DNA of 64,000 nucleotides from Brachyspira innocens ATCC 29796 (GCF_000384655.1 NZ_ARQI01000123.1:20772-84771); one strand, 5' to 3'. Positions 27,561 through 37,193 are shown, numbered from the stretch's first letter. The notes: generated by a model from the sequence alone, not told the origin. Program-made: numbers and translations.

Positions 27561-29720
27561 TTATTTTACGCCATTGTTTATTTTGCCTTGTAAAGACATA
27601 TTAACTAACCCTTGTATATCTATAATAAGAGCTATTCTTCCGTCTCCAAGAATAGTACCGCCAGCTATGCCAGCATGTTTATCGAATGCAGAATCCAAAG
27701 ATTTAATAACTACCTGCTGCTGATCCAAAAGTTCATCAACAAATATAGCACATCTTCTATATCCTGCTTCTACAACAACAACTATACCGTCCTCTATATT
27801 TTCAACCTGAGTATCTATTTCAAATACTTTATGAAGTCTTATTAAAGGCAAGTATTCTTCTCTTATTTTTATCATCTCACCTTTACCTTCAAAAGGTTTT
27901 ACCTGTTCATTTTTTACTTTTATTTGTTCTATAATAGATATAAGAGGCATTATGTATATTTGAGCACCTAAAGCAAAAGTAATACCTTCGATAATAGCCA
28001 ATGTTAAAGGAAGTTTTACTATAAAAGTACTGCCTTTACCTTCTACAGATTTTATTTCTATTTTACCTTTCATCTTTTCAACATTAGCTCTAACAACGTC
28101 CATACCAACACCTCTTCCAGATATGTCAGTAATTTTATCAGCAGTTGAAACGCCAGGTGCGAATATAGTTCTATATATTTCTATATCAGAATATTTACCA
28201 TCTTTAGATAGAAGACCTCTTTCTACAGCTTTTTTGAATATTTTTTCTTTATTTAATCCATTTCCATCATCGGATACTTCTATAACAACATGTCCTTCTT
28301 GGTGTGCTGCTGACATTGTTATAGTACCATATTCTGGTTTTCCTCTTGCTATTCTCTCTTCTTTAGTTTTTTCTATTCCATGGTCCATAGAATTTCTTAT
28401 CATGTGTTTAAGAGGGTCAGATAACTGTTCAAGCATGTTTTTATCTATTTCAGTAGTTTCTCCCTTTAGAACTAATTTAACTTCTTTATTTAATTCCAAG
28501 TTCAAATCTCTTACATATCTATGGAACTGATTGAATATAGGGCCAATAGGCATCATCCTAATATTCATAACTTCTTCCTGTATTTGTCTTGAAGTTCTAT
28601 CCATAGAGCTAACAGCTTCTTTTAATCCGTTATCTATATCTAAACTTTGAGTAAGCTGCATTATTCTTGACTGAGCTATAACAAGCTCCCCAATTAAGTT
28701 CATCAAACTGTCAAGTTTTCTTGTATCAACCCTAACTGTTGAAGGTGCTTGAACTTTTGCTGCTTTATGCACTGCTGCAGCTGGCTGATTATTGTTCGCA
28801 GGGGCATTATTATTAGCAGTTTCTGCAGGTTTAGCTTCAGTTTTAGGAGCTTCTTCTGCTTTAGGTGCTTCTTCAGTCTTAGCAGGAGCAGCTTCTGCAG
28901 GTTTAGCTTCATCATCATCTTTAATATCTGCTTTTGTATTTACGATATTAATATCATTGTCGTCTATTACAAATAAGAAAATGTTTTGCACCTGTTCATC
29001 TGGAGCATTAGTATCAAAATCTAAAGAAAACTGGGTATAACAAACATAAGGATCTTCAAGATTTAAAATAGTCGGCAAATTATTACATTCTATTTTTAAA
29101 TTACTAATAGTACCTATGGCTCTAAGGTCATTTAAAAACATAAGAGGGTCTATACCATTATCAAAAATAGTAGCTTTAAATCCCATATCAATATGGAAAG
29201 AATTAGAACCGCTGCTTCCAGATGCTGTTTCTGACGACTTTTCTTCAGATTTAGGAGTTTCTGCAGATTTTTCCTCTGCTTTAGGAGCTTCTGCAGGTTT
29301 TGGTGCAGGAGCCGCTGCTGCAGGATCATTTCCATCAGCTATTGCTTTAATTTTAGCTTTTAATGAATCTATATTGGTAACACCATCTGTTTCACTTTTT
29401 CCATCTACAATATTTTGCAGCATAAGTTTAACAGTATCTAAAAACTCAAGAAGTACTGTTATCATTTGCGGTGTTACATCTAATTTACCGCTTCTAACTT
29501 TTTCTAACAAATTTTCAGCAACGTGGTTTAATTCACTCATAGTTGTGAAACCTACAGTACCTGCTGAAGATTTTAGAGTATGGGCACTTCTGAATATTTT
29601 ATTCAAAAGATCTTCATCGCTTTTATTATCCTCTAATAAAACTAAATCATTTTCTAAACCTTCTACAATTTCTTTAGCTTCACTTAAGAATATGGAAATA
29701 AATTCATCACTATCAAACAT
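27561..29720 (-). CDS. cheA: CheA, chemotaxis histidine kinase
   Basis: 719 residues. P1 phosphotransfer domain with H47 in IFRSAHTLKSSAGTVGF; two low-complexity Ala/Pro/Lys/Glu linkers (about 130-175 and 270-325) around a P2-like domain; dimerisation domain (about 335-395, VDTRKLDSLMNLIGELVIAQ); ATPase domain with N-box LKHMIRNSMDHG, EVSDDGNGL and SGRGVGMDVVR; and a CheW-like P5 domain to the end. It phosphorylates itself from ATP in response to receptor state and passes phosphate to CheY and CheB. Linker repeats are close to identical in DNA sequence and could vary in length between strains. Confidence 0.97.
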   Translation of the reverse strand: MFDSDEFISIFLSEAKEIVEGLENDLVLLEDNKSDEDLLNKIFRSAHTLKSSAGTVGFTTMSELNHVAENLLEKVRSGKLDVTPQMITVLLEFLDTVKLMLQNIVDGKSETDGVTNIDSLKAKIKAIADGNDPAAAAPAPKPAEAPKAEEKSAETPKSEEKSSETASGSSGSNSFHIDMGFKATIFDNGIDPLMFLNDLRAIGTISNLKIECNNLPTILNLEDPYVCYTQFSLDFDTNAPDEQVQNIFLFVIDDNDINIVNTKADIKDDDEAKPAEAAPAKTEEAPKAEEAPKTEAKPAETANNNAPANNNQPAAAVHKAAKVQAPSTVRVDTRKLDSLMNLIGELVIAQSRIMQLTQSLDIDNGLKEAVSSMDRTSRQIQEEVMNIRMMPIGPIFNQFHRYVRDLNLELNKEVKLVLKGETTEIDKNMLEQLSDPLKHMIRNSMDHGIEKTKEERIARGKPEYGTITMSAAHQEGHVVIEVSDDGNGLNKEKIFKKAVERGLLSKDGKYSDIEIYRTIFAPGVSTADKITDISGRGVGMDVVRANVEKMKGKIEIKSVEGKGSTFIVKLPLTLAIIEGITFALGAQIYIMPLISIIEQIKVKNEQVKPFEGKGEMIKIREEYLPLIRLHKVFEIDTQVENIEDGIVVVVEAGYRRCAIFVDELLDQQQVVIKSLDSAFDKHAGIAGGTILGDGRIALIIDIQGLVNMSLQGKINNGVK

Positions 29721-29782
29721 GTATTACACCTCTATCTTTAATAAAAATCCTTATTATATATCATAATAAGATGGTTGGAAAA

Positions 29783-30151
29783 CTAGTTTAAAAAACGTTT
29801 AACAACGTCCAAAAGTTGGGTTGGGTTAAATGGCTTTACTAGCCAACCGCTAGCTCCTGCAGCCTTACCCTCCATTTTTTTCTCATCTTGAGATTCTGTT
29901 GTAAGCATAAGAATAGGGGTATATTTATGTTGATCTACCTGTCTTACATGCTTAATAAACTCTATACCGTCCATTTTAGGCATATTAAGGTCAGTTATTA
30001 TCATATCAACATTTGGGGTTTTACCTAGAACCTCTAATCCTGTAGTACCATCATCTGCAGACACTACAGTATAACTGCCCTTTTTTAAGGTATATTCAAC
30101 AGATGCTCTAGCTGTATTTGAATCGTCTACAATTAGTATTGTTTTAGCCAT
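29783..30151 (-). CDS. cheY: CheY-type single-domain response regulator
   Basis: 122 residues, one receiver domain: ILIVDDSNTARASVEYTL with D9/D10, phospho-acceptor D54 in IITDLNMPKMDG, the switch threonine in MLTTESQDEKK, and the lysine in WLVKPFNP. Phosphorylated by CheA, it would bind the flagellar switch. It lies between the STAS gene and cheA; the 62-bp gap to cheA contains a small 7-bp hairpin (29750-29770). Confidence 0.95.
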   Translation of the reverse strand: MAKTILIVDDSNTARASVEYTLKKGSYTVVSADDGTTGLEVLGKTPNVDMIITDLNMPKMDGIEFIKHVRQVDQHKYTPILMLTTESQDEKKMEGKAAGASGWLVKPFNPTQLLDVVKRFLN

Positions 30152-30183
30152 ACTTTAACCTCTTATATCATTAATTATTTTTA

Positions 30184-30447
30184 TCAATTATTTTTATCGT
30201 TAATTATATTTAAATACTCTACAAATAAATTATCCATGCCTTCTACTATAAGGTTTTTTTGATTTTTAGCAAGCTCTTTTTTCATAGCATACAGTATCTG
30301 CAGACCTGCCAAATCAATATGTGCTGGACCTTCACAATTAAACTTTACAGTAATATCTTCGTTATAATTTGCACTTTTAATGACATTCTTAAAATATTTA
30401 CTCATAGTTCTTATATTAAGATTGTCACTTATTTCTATAACTGCCAT
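30184..30447 (-). CDS. STAS-domain protein in chemotaxis operon
   Basis: 87 residues, a single STAS (anti-sigma antagonist-like) domain: alternate strands and helices with the core motif HIDLAGLQILYAMKKEL (44-60). In phosphorylated STAS proteins the residue after the Asp is Ser or Thr (D-S/T-A-G-L-Q); here it is Leu46, so phospho-control is unlikely. STAS proteins bind partners such as kinases or transporters. The place between the MCP-like gene and cheY suggests a scaffold or input role in chemotaxis. Confidence 0.82.
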   Translation of the reverse strand: MAVIEISDNLNIRTMSKYFKNVIKSANYNEDITVKFNCEGPAHIDLAGLQILYAMKKELAKNQKNLIVEGMDNLFVEYLNIINDKNN

Positions 30448-30471
30448 AAAAAAATACCTCCATTACTTTTA

Positions 30472-32403
30472 TTAAAACATAGTAAAATCACCGCTGTCTG
30501 CACCTACATCTATATTTATATCGACATTAGGTGCTTCTTCTCCAGACAAAATACTGTTGGCTATAGCTCTTTCTTTCTTAATCGTATAAGAATTTACTAT
30601 ATCCAAATATTTATCACTTTCTATTTTCCAGTTTTCTATACCCAATAATTTATAATATTCATTTTTCTTATTTCTTATAACATTTCTCATGCTATTAAAT
30701 ATTTCTATTATTTCATTAATCTTTGTAAGCAGGGTACTCAAAGAACTTAAATCTATTAAAGTTTTATCTATAAGTCCGAATAATTCATCAGCATAACTAT
30801 CAAGTCTTTTTATGTTATTATTAATAATATATTTAGACTCGTCTAAACGTTTGCTCACACTGTCTGTCATAGATTCTATAAATGTATGTTCAGTAGACTG
30901 CTGATTAATATTAGACTTAAATTTATTAATAGAACTAAATATAGCTGCCTTAATATTATGGAATTGCTCCAAACATGCATCTACTGTATCAGTTATATTA
31001 GTAGCTATAGATTCAACACTCTCTATAGAAAATGTCTGAGAATTATTAAATATATCGCTGTTTTTTTCAAGCTCTATTTTAGCCAAAAAGTTAATCGAGT
31101 TAAAGGTTTTGGCTATATTTTTAGTTTCTAAGAACATACTTTCCAATTCTTCTATGGAATCAATAATTGCTATATTACTGTCGGATATTCTATATTTATT
31201 AGTTAAAAACAATTTAAAGTTTTCTAAATAAAGTTTGATAAATCCCATATATTCATTAAATAATGATTCTGAAACCGTAAATGGAAATTCTGATTTTCCT
31301 GTCTCGCCTCCAATCATATATTCAACTATTGTAGTTCTGTCTGATGTTATATCAAGCAAAGCATCTTTTAAACCTTTAAGACTCTTGTATATATCTGAGT
31401 TTGTTAAACTTATTTCTTCATGAATTGATTTAAAGTTTTCTATAATCAAAGTTAAAACAACATCATCAAAGGTTAGCAAATCTAATAATTTATGCTCTAA
31501 AGTTTGGTTCTCTGTTTTCTCTAAATCTTCAGCATTCATAGTCTCTACTTGAGAACCGTAATAATCTATAAAATTTCTATTTTCATAAACTATAGAATTT
31601 ATTGATTCAACTATATGTTCTGTCTGCTGCCTTACAATATCCTCTCTTGGAAGAACCATCATTACTTCAAATATAAAATCATAAGTATTATCAACTCTTG
31701 AAATAATATTTGATATTATGTTAGAAAATACAGCAAAAGAGTTAACCATATTGTTATGCTCTTTATCAAGCTGTTCACGCATAATAGTAAAGTTCTGTCT
31801 TTGTAATTCATTAGTTTTTAATATCTCTGTTTTAAATGATTCAAATCTTACAAATAATTCCTTACCAATTCTATTCATTTGGTCGGCCTGTTCATTTGAA
31901 GTTTCTGACATTTTTATGATGTTTTTAGATATTTCTCCAAAAGCCTTACCGCCTGCACCATATTTAGAAGATATTATTATTGCATTTAATGAATATACCT
32001 TAATTTGGTCAGCAAGCATTCTTATTTGCTCTATAGAGTCCATTATATTACTGGTTTTACCTACATCTTCAACCAAAGAATCTGAAAGTTCATTATCTTG
32101 AGATATAAAATTCTGCATTCTATCAAATGACAAAAAGAAATCTTCTTGGTTTTCTTCCAAATCATTTGAGAAGTTTTTTTCACCTTTCTCTTTATTAGTA
32201 AAATAAGAAAGCAAATTATTAGCTTTCTCATTTTCATTTTTCATTTCTTGTTCTATCATAGGAAATTTTTCGCCGATAAAACTATATACTCTGCCAACTT
32301 CTTCCAAGAAAGAATGTATATCCTTAACTGTAGTTTCAAGAATGGCAGAATAATCTAAGATATCCTGACGTATGTTATTATCTATAATAGTAGATATTCC
32401 CAC
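30472..32403 (-). CDS. Soluble chemoreceptor-hairpin-like coiled-coil protein
   Basis: 643 residues, no signal peptide or membrane helix, almost entirely helical. Residues 120-170 (IEQIRMLADQIKVYSLNA, then SKYGAGGKAFGEISKNIIKMSE) align by eye with the signalling tip of methyl-accepting proteins (IaxQTNLLALNAAIEAARAGExGrGFAVVAxEIRxLAexS), though with several changes (IIISS for IEAA). It heads the chemotaxis operon and starts at a GTG with AGGA about 12 bases before it. It may be a cytoplasmic receptor or array scaffold. Similarity outside the tip is not evident. Confidence 0.7.
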   Translation of the reverse strand: MGISTIIDNNIRQDILDYSAILETTVKDIHSFLEEVGRVYSFIGEKFPMIEQEMKNENEKANNLLSYFTNKEKGEKNFSNDLEENQEDFFLSFDRMQNFISQDNELSDSLVEDVGKTSNIMDSIEQIRMLADQIKVYSLNAIIISSKYGAGGKAFGEISKNIIKMSETSNEQADQMNRIGKELFVRFESFKTEILKTNELQRQNFTIMREQLDKEHNNMVNSFAVFSNIISNIISRVDNTYDFIFEVMMVLPREDIVRQQTEHIVESINSIVYENRNFIDYYGSQVETMNAEDLEKTENQTLEHKLLDLLTFDDVVLTLIIENFKSIHEEISLTNSDIYKSLKGLKDALLDITSDRTTIVEYMIGGETGKSEFPFTVSESLFNEYMGFIKLYLENFKLFLTNKYRISDSNIAIIDSIEELESMFLETKNIAKTFNSINFLAKIELEKNSDIFNNSQTFSIESVESIATNITDTVDACLEQFHNIKAAIFSSINKFKSNINQQSTEHTFIESMTDSVSKRLDESKYIINNNIKRLDSYADELFGLIDKTLIDLSSLSTLLTKINEIIEIFNSMRNVIRNKKNEYYKLLGIENWKIESDKYLDIVNSYTIKKERAIANSILSGEEAPNVDINIDVGADSGDFTMF

Positions 32404-32711
32404 TGTATATAATTTCCTATTACTTTAATTTTATATAGTTTAAATAAATTACTATATAAATATAACATTTATTATAGCTTTTTGCAAGTAAAATATTTCT
32501 ATACTAATAATTTTACAGTAAAATTTAAATACTTTTTACATTCTAAATACATCATAATTGTTCTATAATAGAACCTAAATAGAACCTAATATTTTTACAA
32601 ATACTATATAATTTTTATATTTTACTGCTGAAATTATGAAAAATAATTATCTTTTAAATATACAAAAATTCTCAAATTATAAAACTAAAATAACTATAAT
32701 AATTCTTATAG
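32404..32711 (-). promoter_or_regulatory. Upstream region of the chemotaxis operon with tandem 11-mers
   Basis: 308 bp with no gene. A minus-strand TATAAT at 32471-32476 could be the -10 of the operon, without a good -35. Two perfect adjacent copies of ATAGAACCTAA occupy 32568-32578 and 32579-32589, and the first overlaps a dyad GTTCTAT-A-ATAGAAC (32560-32574). This looks like a regulator site about 95 bp upstream of the possible -10. Confidence 0.4.
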
Positions 32712-34604
32712 TTAATCTAAATTTAATAATTTATTTTTTAAATATAAATATCTGGCAGTATAATATACTCTGTTTTGAGCCTCTCTATTACCAAAACCAA
32801 AACTTCTTCTACTTATGGCTAATATTGGCGGAGCCTGTATTCTTTTTGTTATTCCCATTCCCATAAACTGCTTCCACCATTTCTCCAAATCATCTACAAA
32901 ATCATGTGCTGTTTCAAAATATTTATTCAAAATACCTTTTTGGCATCCGATTGCCTCTTCCAATTTGTCATTAATGTACAATTCCAAAACATCTTCTAAT
33001 ATAATCCTGTTCCATGATTCCATTAAAAACTTAAATAAATAATCATGATAATCATATTTTATAGGATCTCCTTTACCTTCATCTACAGCCTGAGCAGTTG
33101 ATAATTCGGCACTAGGTATAATATTTATAGTTCCTTCTGGTATGATTTCTTTGCCGAAAACTTTTTCGTTAACATATTTTGCAAGTCCGTATATTTGATA
33201 CTTCCATAAATCAGCCAAACATGCAAAAAATCCTGCACTGTCGCCGTACATAGTGGAATATCCTACCATAGTCTCTGTTTTATTAGCATTGCAGGTAAAT
33301 ACTCCTCCAATGCTTGCTGCAATGGCTGATAATATTCTTGATGATCTGTCTCTTGCCTGTATATTTTCTATAACAAAAGATGATAATTTCAAATAATTTT
33401 CATTTCCATCTTTTATAATAGGGGAGTTTTCTAATTGTTTTACCGTATAGTCAACCGATTCTTGTATAGGAACCACCATATATGAACAGCCTAAATTATC
33501 AGCTAAAGTTTTAGCTAAATCTTTTGTGGTATTAGAATTAAATTTACTAGGCATATTTACAAGAAAAACATTATCCTTACCAAGTGCACTTACATACATA
33601 GCTGATGATAAAGCAGAATCTATTCCTCCAGATACTCCTATGACTATTTTATTTACACCAATAGATTTTGTAAACTTTCTTATTCCATAAATTACTGTAT
33701 CATATATAAACTTATATTCATCATCTTCCTGTATTTCTATAGGTTTAGGGTACGATTTATTTTTTATATCCATTTCTATATAATATACATCGTCTTCATA
33801 TCTGTTTCCTGTTAATAATAAATTACCTTTATTATCATAAACAGCACTTCCTCCGTCAAATGTATAAACAGTTTTACCATTATTTTGTATTCCTACATTA
33901 TTAACATATACAACAGGAGTATTATGTTTACTTGCAATTTCTCCGTACATCTTATGACGCTTTGTATCTTTAACCAATGTATAAGGTGAGCTTGATATAT
34001 TTATAAATAAATCAACATCTTTATTGCTGTTTATAATATCCATAGGTGAGAAAGAATAATTACTGCTCCAAGCATCTTCGCATATAGTAAGTCCGAGTTT
34101 TATTTTTTCTCCGTTACATTCTATTTCTAAAGGTTTTAGATATTCTTTTATATCAGCATTATTTTCAAAAGCCAAATCTTTCAAACTAAAAAAATGTCTT
34201 GGGTCTTCAAATTCTTTATAATTAGGAAGTAACGATTTTATTATAAAAGGGTAGGGTGTTGTATTATTATATATTAATTTACCGTCTTTAGCTACAAATA
34301 AAGCATTATACTTTCTTAGTCTTCCGTCAAAATTCTTTTTACTCTTATCAGAAGCTACATTACCAAAAATAACATATATTCCCTTGGAGGATTTTATAAT
34401 TTCTTCTCCTAGCTCTTCGCACTCATTTATAAATCCCTTACTCTCCCACATATCCCCAAGCATATATCCAGATACACATAACTCTGGAAATACTATAATG
34501 TCTGCATTATTTTTTTTGGCACTGCTTATAGCACTTATAATTCTAACTGTATTATCACATGGCATAGAAGGTATTATTTCAATCTGAGATATTGCTATTT
34601 TCAT
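32712..34604 (-). CDS. nadE: NAD+ synthase, glutamine-hydrolysing
   Basis: 630 residues, the two-domain form. The N-terminal nitrilase-like glutaminase (about 1-270) shows its triad regions: FPELCVSGYMLGD (Glu), GRLRKYNALF (Lys) and LTICEDAWS (Cys). The C-terminal synthetase (about 300-630) has the ATP loop GVSGGIDSALSSAMYV and later STMYGDSAG and PSAELSTAQAVDEG. It makes NAD+ from deamido-NAD+, ATP and glutamine-derived ammonia. It is monocistronic on the minus strand. Confidence 0.96.
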   Translation of the reverse strand: MKIAISQIEIIPSMPCDNTVRIISAISSAKKNNADIIVFPELCVSGYMLGDMWESKGFINECEELGEEIIKSSKGIYVIFGNVASDKSKKNFDGRLRKYNALFVAKDGKLIYNNTTPYPFIIKSLLPNYKEFEDPRHFFSLKDLAFENNADIKEYLKPLEIECNGEKIKLGLTICEDAWSSNYSFSPMDIINSNKDVDLFINISSSPYTLVKDTKRHKMYGEIASKHNTPVVYVNNVGIQNNGKTVYTFDGGSAVYDNKGNLLLTGNRYEDDVYYIEMDIKNKSYPKPIEIQEDDEYKFIYDTVIYGIRKFTKSIGVNKIVIGVSGGIDSALSSAMYVSALGKDNVFLVNMPSKFNSNTTKDLAKTLADNLGCSYMVVPIQESVDYTVKQLENSPIIKDGNENYLKLSSFVIENIQARDRSSRILSAIAASIGGVFTCNANKTETMVGYSTMYGDSAGFFACLADLWKYQIYGLAKYVNEKVFGKEIIPEGTINIIPSAELSTAQAVDEGKGDPIKYDYHDYLFKFLMESWNRIILEDVLELYINDKLEEAIGCQKGILNKYFETAHDFVDDLEKWWKQFMGMGITKRIQAPPILAISRRSFGFGNREAQNRVYYTARYLYLKNKLLNLD

Positions 34605-34747
34605 AATAAAAACTCCAATATTTTTGGTATAAAATGAAATTATATAAATTATATAATAATATTAATAAAGAAAAAATACAATAAACCGTATATTAAAATA
34701 AATAAAATAATTTGTTATTTTGTATTAAAATACTCAAGGTGGCAGTA

Positions 34748-35335
34748 ATGAGAAGAAAGGACTTCATATTTGAAGATATGCATGAGATTGATAAGATGTT
34801 AAACAGCATAGAATTCGGAGTTATGGCATTGCCTGATATTATACCTTATGCTGTTCCTGTGAGTTTTTGCTTCAAAAATAACCAAATATATTTTCATGGG
34901 GCTATGTCTGGAAGAAAATATGAAATTTTGAAAAATAATCCAGAAGTTTCATTTACCGCCTCAAAACTATATTCTTATATACCATCAACATTTATGAATA
35001 ATAATATGATTCCTACTCAATTTTTCTTTTCAATATTTGCTGAAGGAAGATTTGAAAGCATAAATGATATAGAAGAGAGAAGAAATATATTATATGAATT
35101 GGTAAAAAAATATGAACCGAATAATACTAATTTATCAATAGATAATAAAATGTTTAACTATGCCCAGAATAATATGTTAATAGGAGTTATAAATATAAAA
35201 AATATTACTGCAAAGGCTAAATTTGGGCAGAATATGACAGATGATGAGATAAAAATGATAATTAAAGACCTAAAAATAAGGGCTGAAAAAATCGATATAG
35301 ATACAATAGAGATGATAAATAAAATGAGAAAATAA
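34748..35335 (+). CDS. Pyridoxamine 5'-phosphate oxidase-fold (NimA-like) flavin protein
   Basis: 195 residues. The order RRKDFIFEDMHEIDKMLNSIEFGVMAL, then PYAVPVSFCFKNNQIYFHGAMSGRKYEIL and NNPEVSFTA is that of the split-barrel FMN-binding family that includes NimA. The frame is open from 34712, but AAGGTGG (34736-34742) lies 5 bp before the ATG at 34748, which opens with the family's N-terminus, so I use that start. It likely binds FMN or haem and reduces or protects against a small compound; substrate unknown. Confidence 0.87.
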   Translation: MRRKDFIFEDMHEIDKMLNSIEFGVMALPDIIPYAVPVSFCFKNNQIYFHGAMSGRKYEILKNNPEVSFTASKLYSYIPSTFMNNNMIPTQFFFSIFAEGRFESINDIEERRNILYELVKKYEPNNTNLSIDNKMFNYAQNNMLIGVINIKNITAKAKFGQNMTDDEIKMIIKDLKIRAEKIDIDTIEMINKMRK

Positions 35336-35450
35336 AAAAAATAACTTGAAAAAAGTATTATAAGTGATAGAATAAAAACCGAATAAAAAACTATCTCTTT
35401 CATATTATAATATTTTTTCATTATAATAAAAATTAATTGAGGACAAACTA

Positions 35451-36440
35451 ATGCAAACAAGAGTATATAAAGCAGGTTCTATAGTATATTTTACTGGGGA
35501 TACTTCAGATAGAGTTTATATATTAAAACAGGGTCAGGCTCAAAGCATATTTTTGTCAGAAGAAACAGGGTATGAAACCAGAGAACTTATCAATATAGGG
35601 GAGTTTTTCGGTGTAAAAAGTATACTTGGAACATATCCGCAGGAAGATACGGTTCAATGTTTGACTGATTGTGTTGTTATTATAATTACATATGAAGAGT
35701 TTGAAAGTTTAATAGCAAGAAATAAGCCTATTATCATAAAAATGCTCAAAGTATTTTCTAATCAGCTTAGAAGAATAAATAAAAGAGTTAGAGAACTTGT
35801 AGAAAATGATATTAATGATGAAGCTCCTGATCCTTTGGAAGGATTGTATAGTATAGGGGAGTTTTATTTCAAAAATAAAAAATATAAAAATGCTCTTTAT
35901 GCCTATAAAAGATACCTGCAATATGCTGATGAAGACTCTACATATTATAATACAGTAAAAGAAAAAATAGAAGAATGTAAAGATGAACTTGATATAACAG
36001 ATGATAGTGATATAGCTCCTCCAAACACAGATGTTTCTTCAGCAGCAAAACCTGCAGCTCAGGCACAAACTGCTATTAATGATCCTACCTATAATAAAGC
36101 TTTAGAATTATATAATAATAATGATTATGTTAATTCTATAAAAACATTTAATACTTTGCTTAAAAGTCCTAATGCGGCTGCAGCAGAAAATTCTATGTTT
36201 TATATGGGTAAATGCTATTATAATTTAAATAAATATGATAATGCTTCTACAGTGCTTTTGTCAGCAATAAAAAAATATCCTAAATCTTCAAATGTTAAAG
36301 AGGCTATATTATTTTTGGCTAAAACCTGCGAAGCTAAAGGTGATAAAACCAAAGCTAAGGCATATTATCAAAAGGTTATTTCTATGCCTCCTATGGATAA
36401 TTTCTCTAAAGAAGCTAATGCCAGTGTTTCAAGATTATAA
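35451..36440 (+). CDS. Cyclic nucleotide-binding-fold domain fused to TPR repeats
   Basis: 329 residues. Residues 1-110 are a CRP-type beta-barrel (YKAGSIVYFTGDTSDRVYILKQGQ, then INIGEFFGVKSIL), but the phosphate-binding Arg-Ser of true cAMP binders is absent (TYPQEDTVQC at that place). No DNA-binding helix-turn-helix follows; instead there is an Ala/Pro linker (about 190-205) between TPR-like helices (about 128-175 and 208-329, e.g. YNKALELYNNNDYVNSIKTF). It is 21 bp upstream of a CRP/FNR regulator and is probably a partner or sensor for it. Confidence 0.83.
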   Translation: MQTRVYKAGSIVYFTGDTSDRVYILKQGQAQSIFLSEETGYETRELINIGEFFGVKSILGTYPQEDTVQCLTDCVVIIITYEEFESLIARNKPIIIKMLKVFSNQLRRINKRVRELVENDINDEAPDPLEGLYSIGEFYFKNKKYKNALYAYKRYLQYADEDSTYYNTVKEKIEECKDELDITDDSDIAPPNTDVSSAAKPAAQAQTAINDPTYNKALELYNNNDYVNSIKTFNTLLKSPNAAAAENSMFYMGKCYYNLNKYDNASTVLLSAIKKYPKSSNVKEAILFLAKTCEAKGDKTKAKAYYQKVISMPPMDNFSKEANASVSRL

Positions 36441-36461
36441 TTTTTTAATAAGGAATTAATT

Positions 36462-37097
36462 ATGGATAATAATTTATCTTCACATACAAAGAAATACAAT
36501 ACAGATGATATTATATTTTTAGAATATGAAAAAGGCGATAAATTTTATATGGTTCAAAGCGGATCTGTGAAAATTACTAAGGTTATAAAAGATGTTGAAA
36601 AATTATTAGACATAGTTTATCCGGGGGATTTTTTCGGAGAAATGGCTATATTAGAAGATACTACTAGAAGTGCTTCTGCAATAGCAAATGAACCTACTGT
36701 TTTGCTAGAACTAAGAAAAGAGAACTTCCAATCAATACTAGCAAATAATACTGCTATGGCTCTTAAACTTTCAAAAATGTTCGCAAAAAGAATATTTGAT
36801 GCCAAAAGAAGACTTTTAATACTTCAATTAAATGAAACTGATTTAAGAGTTTATGACTGTCTTTTACTATTGGCAGAACTTCAGAATATACCTAGAGATC
36901 ATTATTATGAACCTCAGGAATTAAATGCCACTATTAATGATATTGCTAATTGGTGCGGTGTTAAAGTTAATGATGTTCAAAAAGTATTAAATTCTTTGGT
37001 AAAAACAGGTAAAATCGATATAAGAACTAATACAATTTACGTTAAAAACTTAAAGGAAATTCAAAGACAAATTGACTTAAAGAGAAAGAAATCATAA
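36462..37097 (+). CDS. CRP/FNR family transcriptional regulator
   Basis: 211 residues. The cyclic nucleotide-binding domain has IVYPGDFFGEMAILEDTTR followed by SASAIA, a good match to the cAMP phosphate-binding cassette including the Arg. The dimer helix follows, then a winged helix (about 150-200) with INDIANWCGVKVNDVQKVLNSLVKTGKI. There is no N-terminal cysteine cluster, so it is not an FNR-type iron-sulfur sensor. It is co-transcribed with the cNMP-TPR gene. Confidence 0.93.
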   Translation: MDNNLSSHTKKYNTDDIIFLEYEKGDKFYMVQSGSVKITKVIKDVEKLLDIVYPGDFFGEMAILEDTTRSASAIANEPTVLLELRKENFQSILANNTAMALKLSKMFAKRIFDAKRRLLILQLNETDLRVYDCLLLLAELQNIPRDHYYEPQELNATINDIANWCGVKVNDVQKVLNSLVKTGKIDIRTNTIYVKNLKEIQRQIDLKRKKS

Positions 37098-37116
37098 GTT
37101 AATAAACTTTATTTAT

Positions 37117-37154
37117 AAAAAGCTGGTAACTTTTAGTTGTCAGCTTTTTTATTT
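37117..37154 (+). terminator. Rho-independent terminator after the CRP gene
   Basis: AAAAAGCTG pairs with CAGCTTTTTT around an inner AACT/AGTT stem, followed by ATTTATTT. Clear hairpin with T-tract. Confidence 0.85.
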
Positions 37155-37193
37155 ATTTAAAATATTTATATTATTTAATTTCAAATAATCATA

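Noticed and set aside
29116..29766. A 216-residue open frame on the plus strand across the cheA start
   Set aside because: It is antisense to cheA and its Ala/Ser-rich sequence is the complement of the Ala/Pro/Lys/Glu linker and P1 domain; no ribosome-binding site.
32636..32866. A 76-residue plus-strand frame between chemotaxis operon and nadE
   Set aside because: Half of it is antisense to nadE, no ribosome-binding site, no family.
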